From Alphaproteobacteria bacterium (lineage in GTDB: Bacteria > Pseudomonadota > Alphaproteobacteria > DSM-16000 > Inquilinaceae), in assembly GCA_009909005.1 (NCBI GenBank), contig JAAAOG010000201.1, positions 1 to 55,736 of the forward strand: a stretch of DNA of 55,736 bases, read 5' to 3'. Under the pieces are notes generated by a model. It was not told where the DNA came from. It ran no database searches and saw nothing but the letters and a program-made list of their open reading frames with translations. Within the stretch, counting starts at the first letter, position 1, and each line of letters begins with the position of its first letter. This document shows positions 46,701 through 54,790 of the stretch, piece by piece. A program made the translations under genes and the position numbers.

Positions 46701-47702
46701 ATGCGATACGATAGCGTGCAGGACGTCAAGGCAGAAGTGTTCGAAAAGGTATTGAAATCATTGGCTGCGCCCGAGCGACGCGCAGAAACCCTTTCTTTAT
46801 CCGCACAACGCCTTCTAAGAAAGCGGCCACCCTTTGCAAGGACCATGGCTCTCGGTATCGCCGCGAAAGAGCCTGATGAATATCAATTGGCTGTCCGCAT
46901 TCAGCAAAGAATGCTTGAAAGAGAAACTGTTGTTGAAAACATCCGTAGTATTGCCAAGGATGAGGTGGATATCCAATACATAGGCCGTGTTTTGAAGCAA
47001 GACTGCAACTGGTTCAGGGAAAAGAATCGTCCCCTGGTCATTGGTTGTTCCGTGGGTCATTTCGACATCACTGCAGGGACCCTGGGCTGCTTTGTTTATA
47101 TCGATGGAGACCCGGTTCCGCATATCCTCTCGAACAATCATGTACTTGCCGACGAAAATCAGGCAAAAATCGGCGATGCGATCATCCAGCCAGGGAATCT
47201 CGACCAGGGGAAAAACCCGGACGATGAGGTCGCGCATTTAAAAAATTACATAAAGCTTTCGAAATCAAAGACCAATCATGTAGATTGTGCAATCGCCAGG
47301 TTGGCTGATGGAATTCCCTTTGAAGGCAATCAAATGGGAGGCTTGGGGCAACTGCGTGGGCAGCTGACGAGGGACCTCATGCCCGGTGACAAGGTGCGAA
47401 AGATCGGGAGAACTTCCGGCATCACCCACGGCCGCGTCACGGCGATTGAGCTCGAGAACATCGTCATCGGCTTCGAGATGGGGAAGCTCCGTTTCGACGG
47501 CGTCCTGGAGATAGAGGGAGAAGGCCGTCGGCCGTTCAGCTATGGTGGCGATAGTGGGGCGCTGATCGTCGACGAAGAGCTTCGTGCGGCGGGATTGCTA
47601 TTCGCCGGCGGGGATCAGGGCGGGACCAACCGCGCCGGTCTCACTTACGCCTGTCCCATCGGAAGCGTGATGGACGCGTTGGGCGCCCGCATTATATGTT
47701 AA
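46701..47702 (+). CDS. Trypsin-like serine protease with an N-terminal regulatory-type domain
   Basis: The 333-residue protein has a chymotrypsin-fold triad: H147 in LSNNHVLA, D195 in NHVDCAIAR and S285 in YGGDSGALIV. The N-terminal 100 residues are separate: a short helical start, then ALGIAAKEPDEYQLAVRI...VDIQYIGRV, a beta-alpha-beta pattern like the domain preceding trypsin modules in NAL1-like proteins. No signal peptide is seen, so it should be cytoplasmic. Its composition is AT-richer than the flanking genes. The following small gene encodes a stand-alone version of the N-terminal domain. Such cytoplasmic trypsins are known from bacterial conflict systems, but the role here is inferred. 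Confidence 0.82.
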   Translation: MRYDSVQDVKAEVFEKVLKSLAAPERRAETLSLSAQRLLRKRPPFARTMALGIAAKEPDEYQLAVRIQQRMLERETVVENIRSIAKDEVDIQYIGRVLKQDCNWFREKNRPLVIGCSVGHFDITAGTLGCFVYIDGDPVPHILSNNHVLADENQAKIGDAIIQPGNLDQGKNPDDEVAHLKNYIKLSKSKTNHVDCAIARLADGIPFEGNQMGGLGQLRGQLTRDLMPGDKVRKIGRTSGITHGRVTAIELENIVIGFEMGKLRFDGVLEIEGEGRRPFSYGGDSGALIVDEELRAAGLLFAGGDQGGTNRAGLTYACPIGSVMDALGARIIC

Positions 47703-47780
47703 TGAGGGGTTCATGACCGTTTGGTTACAGTGGTCAATGAGGATGTGCGTTGCGAGCAGCCGGGATCAGGGGGCAGGTCA

Positions 47781-48002
47781 ATGTCGGGTCCATCACTTGA
47801 GAAGGCGCGTGCGGCGAAGGCGCACACGATCGATATGATCGACGAGAGCGATGATGTCGTCGGTGTGGGCATTACCAAGGCCAATGACGGCTTCGCCGTA
47901 AAGGTCAATTACCGGACGGACGATTTAATAAATAGATTGCCCGACATCATTGACGGCGTGCCAATCGTTAAAGAAGTGGTGGGAGATTTACGAAAGTTAT
48001 AG
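47781..48002 (+). CDS. Small protein resembling the protease's N-terminal domain
   Basis: The 73-residue protein starts at ATG 47781 behind GGGGGCAGG; an in-frame TTG at 47721 is less likely. DVVGVGITKANDGFAVKVNY followed by LPDIIDGVPIVKEVVG matches, in order and spacing, the strand-helix-strand pattern near residues 48-96 of the protease upstream (ALGIA..., QLAVRI, VDIQYIG). It lies 78 bases after the protease on the same strand. It could act as an inhibitor, a chaperone or a bait subunit for the protease; this is inference. Confidence 0.7.
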   Translation: MSGPSLEKARAAKAHTIDMIDESDDVVGVGITKANDGFAVKVNYRTDDLINRLPDIIDGVPIVKEVVGDLRKL

Positions 48003-48075
48003 GATATGATTTCGTCGGCAGGCGCAGCGGGCCGTCGAAGACTGTCGACAGCTGGTGCATGCGGGACAATGCAGG

Positions 48076-48249
48076 CTAATCGCGGCGCTCGCCTTCCGGG
48101 GCGCGCCGGTAGGTTTCGGCAAGCTCGTCATTGTCGTCAAAGACGCCTTCCTTGCGGAGGAATGCCCGCGCCTTTTCCGGCGTCGCCGTGTGCTCGCGCG
48201 TCACGTCCCGCATGGCTTCAAGCATTTCCTCAAGCTCTGCCTTGGTCAT
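48076..48249 (-). CDS. Small acidic helical protein of unknown function
   Basis: The 57-residue product starts at ATG 48249 with AGGAGG six bases upstream. It is helical and highly charged (MTKAELEEMLEAMRDVTREH) and has a KARAFLRKEGVFDDNDELAETYR segment that looks like a small folded unit found in other short alphaproteobacterial proteins. No family name is known to me. It converges with the small protein after the protease, 73 bases apart. Confidence 0.6.
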   Translation of the reverse strand: MTKAELEEMLEAMRDVTREHTATPEKARAFLRKEGVFDDNDELAETYRRAPEGERRD

Positions 48250-48380
48250 TCGCATCCTCCTCCGGCCCACGAACTCAATGTCACCCGGCGAGCCCCCCGG
48301 CGCAAGAGCGGCCCGAGAGCAGCCCACTACGGGGTTTTTCAAATCTTTGTCATCAAGGCATGCAGTTTGAATTTTCGTTT

Positions 48381-48440
48381 GAGCATTCGTGGCTTGGTGG
48401 TGAAAATTTTTTCACCACAAAGGCACAAATGCACAAACAA
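48381..48440. repeat. Dispersed hairpin repeat, copy 1
   Basis: A perfect palindrome GTGGTGAAAA (48397-48406) and TTTTCACCAC (48409-48418), flanked by ATTCGTGG before it and AAAGGCACAAATGCACAAA after it. The same arrangement occurs at 49069-49127. This type of repeat is scattered in many proteobacterial genomes and may act as a terminator in both directions. Confidence 0.75.
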
Positions 48441-48468
48441 TAAAAAAAATTTTATTATTCTGTTACTA

Positions 48469-48918
48469 TTATGGGGCGTCGGTGAGTGGGGTGCCGAGGG
48501 TGGTGGCGGTTGTGAGAGCCGGCAAGAGATCCGGGATGCCGGACGTGTTTTCGCCGGTGATGGCCCAGATCAGAAGAATGCCGAGAATCGGATAAACGAA
48601 GGCGAGGCGCAGGCACCAGTCATAGCTGCCGGGTCCCCAGGGGTGCGGGCCGAGGCGGGCATCCAGCCAGCCCAGCACCGCGGCAAGCCGGCGGCGATAG
48701 CTGTCGACGGCAACGAGCGGGCGGCTTCGGGCCTTGTCGATCTCCTCCCGTTTGCCCGGCTCGCCCATCTTTTCGAGCAGCTTGATGTGGTGAGCATGCA
48801 GGCGCCAGACGGCAACCAGGGCGCCGAGGACAAGCAGCACGACCCAGGCCGGTATGCCCAGATAGGCAATCCATGCCTCGACCGCGGCCCGCACGTCCTC
48901 GCCCAACCAGTCTTCCAA
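48469..48918 (-). CDS. Small inner-membrane protein of unknown function
   Basis: The 149-residue protein has one hydrophobic segment at about 23-40 (IPAWVVLLVLGALVAVW) and a second at about 107-121 (FVYPILGILLIWAI), with a charged cytoplasmic-type loop between (HHIKLLEKMGEPGKREEIDK, DSYRRRLAAVLGWLDARLG). No family is recognised. The gene lies between two copies of a hairpin repeat, both just outside its ends, and its own promoter was not identified. Confidence 0.7.
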   Translation of the reverse strand: MEDWLGEDVRAAVEAWIAYLGIPAWVVLLVLGALVAVWRLHAHHIKLLEKMGEPGKREEIDKARSRPLVAVDSYRRRLAAVLGWLDARLGPHPWGPGSYDWCLRLAFVYPILGILLIWAITGENTSGIPDLLPALTTATTLGTPLTDAP

Positions 48919-49068
48919 AACGGGCAGCTCCTCTCCCCGGACGCCCGCTTTCTAGCACGCTCCCCCCGCTCCGACCACGCCGGGTTTCACCGGTCCGCCC
49001 GCCTACAGAAATCGAGAATAATCTGCTGCCCGCATCGGGTCGCCGGCGCAGCGCTTCAACTTTTTTTC

Positions 49069-49127
49069 GAGTATTCGTGGTTTGGTGGTAAAACATGTTT
49101 TTACCACCAAGGCACCAAGACACAAAA
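49069..49127. repeat. Dispersed hairpin repeat, copy 2
   Basis: TTGGTGGTAAAA (49082-49093) and TTTTACCACCAA (49099-49110) form a perfect 12-base stem. The flanks match copy 1 at 48381-48440. The arms differ from copy 1 in a way that keeps base pairing, suggesting selection on the structure. It lies between the membrane-protein gene and the end of the thioredoxin-fold gene. Confidence 0.75.
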
Positions 49128-49137
49128 ACTCCAGAAC

Positions 49138-49902
49138 CTACCCCCCGTAGGTTTCGACCAGATAGTCGCAGATCTGGGCGGATTCGAACATTTCCTTGCC
49201 GGTGTTGGGGTCGATGAGATAGGGGACCATCATCCGGCCGGCGCGGGCGACGAAGGCTTCGCGCTTTTCGCCGCTGACCGGGATTTCGAAGGGCATGAAC
49301 CGCCGCACCGCCGGCGGGATATAGTCGGTCGGCCGGGTGCGGCCGAGATTGTGCAGCATATAGGCGATTTCCAGCTCGCTCAGCGTCTCCCGCACCACCC
49401 GGGCGAAGGGGCTGCTTTCGATGCTGTAGAGCGCCAGCGGCTCCTGCGGCGAGTGCGAGGGCCGGGCCCGCACCCCGCGCTGCGGCCGCGACAGCGAGGC
49501 GATCATCGAGGTGCCGACATTCAGCGCCCGCGCCCGCCAGAAGGCGGGCACCGGCCGCTTGCCATAGGTCTCGAACAGATAGCGGATGATGTCGCCGGAC
49601 TCGTAAAGCTGCGTGCCGGTATTGGCGTCGACCAGGAAGGGGAACTGCGCCTTGCCGCCCAGCTGGATGGCCACCGGCCGGAAGCGCTGGCCGCCCTTGG
49701 GGCAGGGATAGATCATGGCGTCGAGGTCGAGCTCGGTCAGCACCTCCCGCACCAGCCGGCAGAAGGGGCAGCCCTCGAACTCGTAGAGCGCCAGAGCGCG
49801 CTCGGGCTTGACGGCGGCCGGTTTGGTCTGGATGCCGCGGCCGAGCCGGCTGAACGACGCGGCGGTGGAGGTGGCGACGTCGAAGGTGCGGGCGAGGCGC
49901 AT
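49138..49902 (-). CDS. Tandem thioredoxin-fold (GST-N/glutaredoxin-like) protein
   Basis: The 254-residue protein contains two copies of a glutathione S-transferase N-terminal or glutaredoxin-type domain. The first (about 37-115) has a redox CPFC motif at C45/C48; the second (about 156-254) has SPFA in the same place, so it has lost both cysteines. Matching strands are FLVDANTGTQLYESGDIIRYL in the first copy and YLIDPNTGKEMFESAQICDYL in the second. Similar duplicated proteins occur in plants and bacteria. No GST C-terminal helical domain is present, so it is probably a thiol-redox or glutathione-binding protein rather than a transferase. Confidence 0.85.
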   Translation of the reverse strand: MRLARTFDVATSTAASFSRLGRGIQTKPAAVKPERALALYEFEGCPFCRLVREVLTELDLDAMIYPCPKGGQRFRPVAIQLGGKAQFPFLVDANTGTQLYESGDIIRYLFETYGKRPVPAFWRARALNVGTSMIASLSRPQRGVRARPSHSPQEPLALYSIESSPFARVVRETLSELEIAYMLHNLGRTRPTDYIPPAVRRFMPFEIPVSGEKREAFVARAGRMMVPYLIDPNTGKEMFESAQICDYLVETYGG

Positions 49903-49937
49903 GGGCGAAAGAGGCTCCTGACGGATGAGGAAAAGGA

Positions 49938-50213
49938 TCAGCCGGACCCGGCATCGGGCCGGCGCTGCACGGCCGTGACATCGGCGGCGAGACGGGCGAT
50001 CTCGTGCTCGGCCACGGTCAGGGCATCGGCCGCCTGTTGCAGCCCGGCGGCATCGGATTCGGCGCTGAGATGGCGGGCCGTCTCCATCGCCAGGGCGAAG
50101 GCGAGATGTTCGCACAAATCCCGAGGCGGGCAGCCGGCTTCCACCGCCTCCCGCACCACGCGGGCAACGGCATCCTGAAAGGGCGACACCAGGGCGGCGG
50201 CATAGGGGTTCAT
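49938..50213 (-). CDS. Small helical protein of unknown function
   Basis: The 91-residue product starts at ATG 50213, 35 bases upstream of the GST-like gene on the same strand. It is predicted almost all helical (FQDAVARVVREAVEAG, LAFALAMETARHLSAESDAAG, ALTVAEHEIARLAADVTAV). No motif is recognised. Only a weak AAGG lies before the start. Coding character is good (GC-rich third positions, amphipathic helices), but the gene call rests on that alone. Confidence 0.5.
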   Translation of the reverse strand: MNPYAAALVSPFQDAVARVVREAVEAGCPPRDLCEHLAFALAMETARHLSAESDAAGLQQAADALTVAEHEIARLAADVTAVQRRPDAGSG

Positions 50214-50336
50214 GCTTGCCGAACCTTGAAAAGGGGCTTGCCAGAGGCCAGCGACACCGGATGAAATAGAGCGGAACGCCGCCGCTGGCCAGCCCCCGCG
50301 CGCGGCCGGCCGGGCCGAAGGAACAGGCACAAGACG

Positions 50337-50540
50337 ATGATCCAGTTTCGCGTTTCCGGAATGACCTGTGACGGCTGCGTGCGGGCGGTGACCCGCGCCA
50401 TCCACCAGCGCCGTCCGAATGCCGATGTCAGCGTCGATCTCGGCCAGGGGCTGGTGTCGATCGCCGACAATGCCGACGCCGAAATCCTTTCCGAGGCGAT
50501 CGAGGATGCCGGCTTCAGCGTCGAGGGCCGGCTCTCCTGA
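50337..50540 (+). CDS. copZ: Heavy-metal-associated (HMA) domain protein, CopZ-like
   Basis: The 67-residue protein is a single HMA domain with the metal-binding GMTCDGC motif near the N-terminus and the ferredoxin-like strand-helix order (VSVDLGQGLVSIADNADAEILSEAIEDAGF). It binds Cu(I) or a similar soft metal with the two cysteines and passes it to a transporter in the known cases. No copper ATPase gene lies in the window, so the metal and partner are not fixed. Confidence 0.85.
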   Translation: MIQFRVSGMTCDGCVRAVTRAIHQRRPNADVSVDLGQGLVSIADNADAEILSEAIEDAGFSVEGRLS

Positions 50541-50556
50541 GTGAATGAGCCGGCGG

Positions 50557-51069
50557 TCAGATCGACTCGCTGAGGAAGGCGGGCCGGGGCGAAGAGGCCG
50601 CGGCCTTGTCGGTCCCATAGGACAGGCGGATGGCCCGCTCCCGCTCGATGAAGCGGCTGAGCTTGCGGTAGAAGTCCGGCTCGCGGGTGACATAGACGGC
50701 GACAAGGCCCTTGCCGTCGACCCGCAGGACGCGGCCGCGCGCCTGGAACGGCGTGACCTCTCCATCCACGGCAAGCCGCATCATGAAGTCGAAGTCCCGG
50801 TCGACCGTCAGGGGGCCGTCATAAGGGGCGACCCGGAAGCCGCCAAGGCTGAGATCCTGTAACGAGAAGCGCCGGCCGTCGATGTCGATCGACAGGCCGA
50901 AGGTGGGGATGCGATCGTGACGGCGGCGGTCGCGTCCGCCATCCGCGTCGCCGTCCCTGTCGTCGCCACGCCCGGGGCGGCGTCCGGGTTTCTTGCGCGC
51001 CTGGGGATCGGCCGGCCGTCCCAGGGCGCCGCCGGTGGCCGCGGAGGGTGTGATTTCGCGCGCCGACAT
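50557..51069 (-). CDS. PilZ domain-containing protein
   Basis: The 170-residue protein starts at ATG 51069, with GTGAGGCGG upstream. A basic, glycine-rich disordered N-terminus (about 25-52) precedes a PilZ domain whose c-di-GMP-binding residues are visible: RRRHDR as the RxxxR motif and DLSLGGFRV as D/NxSxxG. A beta-barrel core follows (FDFMMRLAVDGEV, FQARGRVLRVDGKGLVAVYV). Such proteins act as cytoplasmic c-di-GMP receptors controlling motility, polysaccharide or secretion. No effector gene is adjacent. Confidence 0.85.
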   Translation of the reverse strand: MSAREITPSAATGGALGRPADPQARKKPGRRPGRGDDRDGDADGGRDRRRHDRIPTFGLSIDIDGRRFSLQDLSLGGFRVAPYDGPLTVDRDFDFMMRLAVDGEVTPFQARGRVLRVDGKGLVAVYVTREPDFYRKLSRFIERERAIRLSYGTDKAAASSPRPAFLSESI

Positions 51070-51074
51070 CGCCG

Positions 51075-51106
51075 CCTCACTCTCTGCCTGCCTCACTCTC
51101 TGCCTG
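51075..51106. repeat. Two exact copies of a 16-base unit in the PilZ gene leader
   Basis: CCTCACTCTCTGCCTG occurs twice in tandem, at 51075-51090 and 51091-51106, ending six bases before the PilZ start codon on the reverse strand. The repeat overlaps the ribosome-binding region, so a change in copy number could alter expression. Confidence 0.7.
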
Positions 51107-51226
51107 ACCGCCTCACACGATCGCAGCCACTGTAATGCTACGCTGGCTGGCAGGGCATGGCAAGAACATCGTGGAACGCGGCGCGGCCGCGAATCGTGGT
51201 GGTTGGCGCCTCGTACAACGAACGGC

Positions 51227-52342
51227 TCAATCCTTCCGCGCAACCCGACGCGCGCCGTTTTCGGGAAGGCCCCGCCAATCGACCCAGCGGCCGTGAAAAT
51301 CGGCACGCCCGAGCGCGTGCTCCGTCCCGTCCGGCCAGACAGTGAGGCTGAGGGCGGCGCCGGGTCTCTGCCCGTCCACCTCCATGCGCAGCCAGGCCAG
51401 CGGGGCGCCGCCGGCCGCCCGCGCGCCGGCCGCAGCGATCGCGGCGCGGCAGCGGTCGCGGTCCTCGGCGCTCAGATACTGCCAGACAATGCTGTGGCAG
51501 ACGACATGCACGGCGCCCGGCCGGGCCTGCCGCAGCCGCTCTTCCAGCCAGTCGCCGGCTGCGGCGCGGGCGACCCGCACCGGCCGGTCGGCGGCCACGG
51601 CCAGAGCCGCCCGGATGCGCGCCAGGCGGTCGCGCTGGTTGGCCCAGATGAAGGAGAGCAGCCGCGTCCGGTCGGCCGGATTGCCGGGGTCGAGCGGCGC
51701 GACGTCGCAGCCGGCGCGTTCCAGCACGGCGATGGCGGCATCAGGTGCCGGCTCGCCCCGCCAGTCGGGCTCAAGCTGGACGGGCGATGCGGCGTCACCC
51801 CAGGTCCGGTCTCCCAGGCGGTAGCCCCAGACATCCCAGAGCAGATTGAGACCGGCGCTGGCGCCGATCTCCGACACCACCAGCGGCAGGCCGCAATGCC
51901 GGGCGATGGCGAGGAAGCCGGGCAGCAGAGCGCCGCTCCGCGCGACCTCGTTGGTCTGCGGCGCCACGGCCAGCCGGCCCAGCATGAAATCCTCATGCGC
52001 GGCCAATGCCGCCGCAATCGCCGCCCACAGCGCGTCGTCGTTGCACGCCGTCTCGGAAGGCGGATAGACGGCCGCCAGGTCGGGCGCCAGCCGGTCGAGG
52101 ACCAGGGCATGCAGCGCGCCCAGCAGCCGCAGCGGCAGGTTTTCGCCGGCGGCGGTGGGGTCGCCCGGCCAGCCATAGGCCGCCGCGGCGAGCCGTGGAG
52201 CGGGGATCGGCCGGTCGGCGAAAAGCTCGCAGAGCCGGGCGGTGAAGGGCGAGCCGAGCTCGCGGCAGGCTTTTGCCTGCCCCCGAAAGGCCCGGCCGAT
52301 CCGCTCCGGCACCGCGTCGCCCGCGACGCCATCAGGCAGCAC
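51227..52342 (-). CDS. DUF2332 family protein
   Basis: A protein of about 371 residues if the GTG at 52342 is the start; the open frame reaches 52498, but the added residues look non-coding. It matches DUF2332: FRGQAKACRELGSPFTARLCELFAD at the N-terminus broken by short gaps, QTNEVARSGALLPGF, a SAM-methyltransferase-like EIGASAGLNLLWD, and VCHSIVWQYLS. The last two suggest a Rossmann-type fold that could bind a nucleotide-like cofactor, but no activity is known for the family. It is monocistronic. Confidence 0.8.
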   Translation of the reverse strand: MLPDGVAGDAVPERIGRAFRGQAKACRELGSPFTARLCELFADRPIPAPRLAAAAYGWPGDPTAAGENLPLRLLGALHALVLDRLAPDLAAVYPPSETACNDDALWAAIAAALAAHEDFMLGRLAVAPQTNEVARSGALLPGFLAIARHCGLPLVVSEIGASAGLNLLWDVWGYRLGDRTWGDAASPVQLEPDWRGEPAPDAAIAVLERAGCDVAPLDPGNPADRTRLLSFIWANQRDRLARIRAALAVAADRPVRVARAAAGDWLEERLRQARPGAVHVVCHSIVWQYLSAEDRDRCRAAIAAAGARAAGGAPLAWLRMEVDGQRPGAALSLTVWPDGTEHALGRADFHGRWVDWRGLPENGARRVARKD

Positions 52343-52517
52343 GGATGCCGTTCCGCTTGATCCCGCAAGTCCGGGTGATGTCTGCGGCCGAGGCCGCCGC
52401 GTGCGTCTCCATGGCGGCCAGAGTGGCCGGGCCGGCCCGGCAAGGCAAGCGGAACCGCACAACGGGAGAGAGCTCTGCAGGGATGGAGCCGGCCGCACGG
52501 CCGGCCCCGTGACTCAC

Positions 52518-52973
52518 TTACTGCACATAGGCGCCGACGCCGACATAGTACTGGTCGTCGACTTCCACGACATAGCTGCGCTTGGGAGCCGGCTCGCCGG
52601 TCTGCGGGTCTTCGAACTCGTAGTCGACCCAGCCTTCGCCCTCGACGCTGACGATGTCCTGAATGAAGTGATTGCCGGCGCTGTCGGTGGCGTCGATCAG
52701 GTTCTCGCCGATCAGGTCGTGATTGGCGCCGTGCGCCAGGGTCTCGCCCTCCGGCCCGAAGACGAAGACATACAGGTCGCGGTCGTGCCAGGCCTCGCCC
52801 TCATTGAAGTCCTGGAAGGCGGCGTCGGCACCGGCCTCCTGGAGATGGGCGGCGGCCGCTTCGGCCATCGCCCGGGCTTCGTCCGGGGTGCCGCGATCCT
52901 GGGCCAGGGCCGGACCGGCAGTGAGCACCACAAGGGCGGCACCGCAGGCGAACAGACGCGCAAAACGGGTCAT
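52518..52973 (-). CDS. Secreted single-Cache-domain protein
   Basis: The 151-residue protein starts at ATG 52973 behind GGAGGAACGACCC. It has a signal peptide (LFACGAALVVLTAGPALAQ) and a Cache-type domain: AFQDFNEGEAWHDRDLYVFV, GANHDLIGENLIDATDSAGN, WVDYEFEDPQTGEPAPKRSY. Cache domains bind small organic acids or amino acids and usually sit on chemoreceptors or kinases; here the domain is free in the periplasm, so it may deliver its ligand to a separate receptor. It appears monocistronic. Confidence 0.85.
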   Translation of the reverse strand: MTRFARLFACGAALVVLTAGPALAQDRGTPDEARAMAEAAAAHLQEAGADAAFQDFNEGEAWHDRDLYVFVFGPEGETLAHGANHDLIGENLIDATDSAGNHFIQDIVSVEGEGWVDYEFEDPQTGEPAPKRSYVVEVDDQYYVGVGAYVQ

Positions 52974-53217
52974 GGGTCGTTCCTCCGATGATGGGGTTAT
53001 AGCCGTCCCGTGGGTCCGGGACCGGCCGGCGCTTTGATGCGCCCCTCGTCGTTTCCCGGTTCGGCGCGAGCGTTTCGCGCAAAACCATGCCAACGGTATT
53101 GAAATTTCCCGCCCCTGTCAAAGCCCATGGGGCGGGACGCCCCGGCGAAGCTCTTGATTTTGTTTCGTTTTCAATTGTCTCGTCTGAAACTGGCCGGCAA
53201 GCGCTGCCCCCTCGCCA

Positions 53218-54030
53218 CTAACAGCCCTGCCAGACCGGCGGGCGCTTTTCCAGGAAGGCGTCGACGCCCTCGCCGGCATCGCGGGCCAGCATGTTGCGGG
53301 TCATCACCTCGCTGGCATAGGCATAGGCGTCCTGCAGGCTCAGCTCCGCCTGCCGGTAGAAGGCCTCCTTGCCGAGCCTGAGGGTCAGCGGCGACTTCTC
53401 CGCGATCTGCCGGGCGAGCGCCCCGGTCGCCGCGTCGAGTTCGGCCTCCGCCACCACCCGGTTCACCAGGCCGAAGTCGCGCGCCTGGGCGGCCGGGATC
53501 ATGTCGCCGGTGAGCAGCATTTCCATCGCCGGCTTGCGGCCGACGGCGCGGCTCAGCGCCACCATCGGGGTCGAGCAGAACAGGCCGATATTCACGCCGG
53601 GCGTGGCGAAGCGGGCGGTCTCGGCGGCGACGGCGAGGTCGCAGGTGGCGACCAGCTGGCAGCCGGCGGCGGTGGCGATGCCGTGCACCTTGGCGATGAC
53701 CGGCTTGGGCAGGCGGGTGATCGCCATCATCATGCGCGAGCATTGCCGGAAGATGGTCTCATAGGCCTGGCGCTCCGGCCGGCTGCGCAGCTCCCGCAGA
53801 TCGTGCCCGGCGCAGAAGGCCGGGCCGGCGCCCTGGATGACCACCACCTTCGCCGTCTCGTCGTCGCCGAGTTCCTCCAGCCGCTCGTGCAGCGCCGCCA
53901 TCATCCCGGTGGACAGCGCATTGCGGGCCTTGGGCCGGTTGAGCGTCAGCACGGCAACGCCATCGGCGTCGTCGCGCAGAACGAGCGGCTCGTTGGGGCG
54001 AAGGCTGGTATCCTCGGGCGCAGACGACAT
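53218..54030 (-). CDS. Crotonase-family protein, ECHDC3-like
   Basis: The 270-residue protein has the enoyl-CoA hydratase fold: AFCAGHDLREL supplies the oxyanion-hole region, followed by ATAAGCQLVATCDLAVA and FATPGVNIGLFCSTP. Compared with true enoyl-CoA hydratases, both catalytic glutamates appear replaced (GCQL instead of GCEL, TPGV instead of QPEI), as in the ECHDC3 group. It therefore probably does not hydrate enoyl-CoA by the usual route; thioesterase, isomerase or a binding role is possible. It lies divergent from rplM, an arrangement I associate with alphaproteobacteria. Confidence 0.85.
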   Translation of the reverse strand: MSSAPEDTSLRPNEPLVLRDDADGVAVLTLNRPKARNALSTGMMAALHERLEELGDDETAKVVVIQGAGPAFCAGHDLRELRSRPERQAYETIFRQCSRMMMAITRLPKPVIAKVHGIATAAGCQLVATCDLAVAAETARFATPGVNIGLFCSTPMVALSRAVGRKPAMEMLLTGDMIPAAQARDFGLVNRVVAEAELDAATGALARQIAEKSPLTLRLGKEAFYRQAELSLQDAYAYASEVMTRNMLARDAGEGVDAFLEKRPPVWQGC

Positions 54031-54191
54031 GACGGGGCGATCCTCCGGTGTTTCTGGCAGCTCTCTTTCCGCAGTCTACACAGGGTCTTGGCGGGACGAA
54101 AGCCCGGCGCCGCCGTGCGGCCGCGGCGCGGGTGGTCTGCCCGCAGCGCCCGATTCCGCGGTCGGACGGCACCGCGGGCGGTCATCGGCGC

Positions 54192-54220
54192 TTGACGCGG
54201 CGCGCCGGGGTGCTTAATTA
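54192..54220 (+). promoter_or_regulatory. Sigma-70 promoter of rplM-rpsI
   Basis: TTGACG (54192-54197), exactly 17 bases, then TAATTA (54215-54220). Both boxes are near consensus and stand out in GC-rich DNA. Transcription would start near 54227, leaving a leader of about 95 bases before rplM, long enough for ribosomal-protein control, although no binding structure was worked out. Confidence 0.7.
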
Positions 54221-54322
54221 CGCGGTCTTCCCGTCAAGACCCATCGCATGAGGCCTTGCGGCCGGGCCGGCAGCGCGCATCGGCAGGGGCCGGTTTACAA
54301 AAACGAACGAGGATAAGCCGAA

Positions 54323-54787
54323 ATGGCGACCTATTCCGCCAAGCCCACCGAGGTCGACCGCAAATGGCTGGTGGTCGACGCGGAGGGCGTCGTTCTGGGG
54401 CGGCTGGCGAGCATCATCGCGCACCGGCTGCGCGGCAAGCACAAGCCGCTGTTCACCCCGCATATCGATTGCGGCGACAATATCGTCGTCGTCAATGCCG
54501 AAAAGGTGCGTCTGACCGGCCGCAAGCGCCGCGACGACTTCTTCTATTGGCACACCGGCTATCCGGGCGGCATCAAGGGCCTGTCCAAGGGCCATATCCT
54601 CGCCGGCAAGCACCCCGAGCGGGTGGTCTACAAGGCCGTCGAGCGGATGATCCCGCGCGGGCCGCTGGGCCGCCAGGTGATGCGCAAGCTGCGGGTCTAT
54701 GCCGGGCCGGCGCACCCGCACGAGGCCCAGCAGCCCGAATCGCTGGACATCGCCGCGATGAACCCGAAGAACAAGAGGGACTACTAG
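54323..54787 (+). CDS. rplM: 50S ribosomal protein L13
   Basis: The 154-residue protein matches bL13 throughout: [20 protein letters not shown] at the N-terminus, [65 protein letters not shown], and HPHEAQQPE. It binds 23S rRNA early in large-subunit assembly. It is followed after three bases by rpsI. Confidence 0.98.
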   Translation: MATYSAKPTEVDRKWLVVDAEGVVLGRLASIIAHRLRGKHKPLFTPHIDCGDNIVVVNAEKVRLTGRKRRDDFFYWHTGYPGGIKGLSKGHILAGKHPERVVYKAVERMIPRGPLGRQVMRKLRVYAGPAHPHEAQQPESLDIAAMNPKNKRDY

Positions 54788-54790
54788 GCC

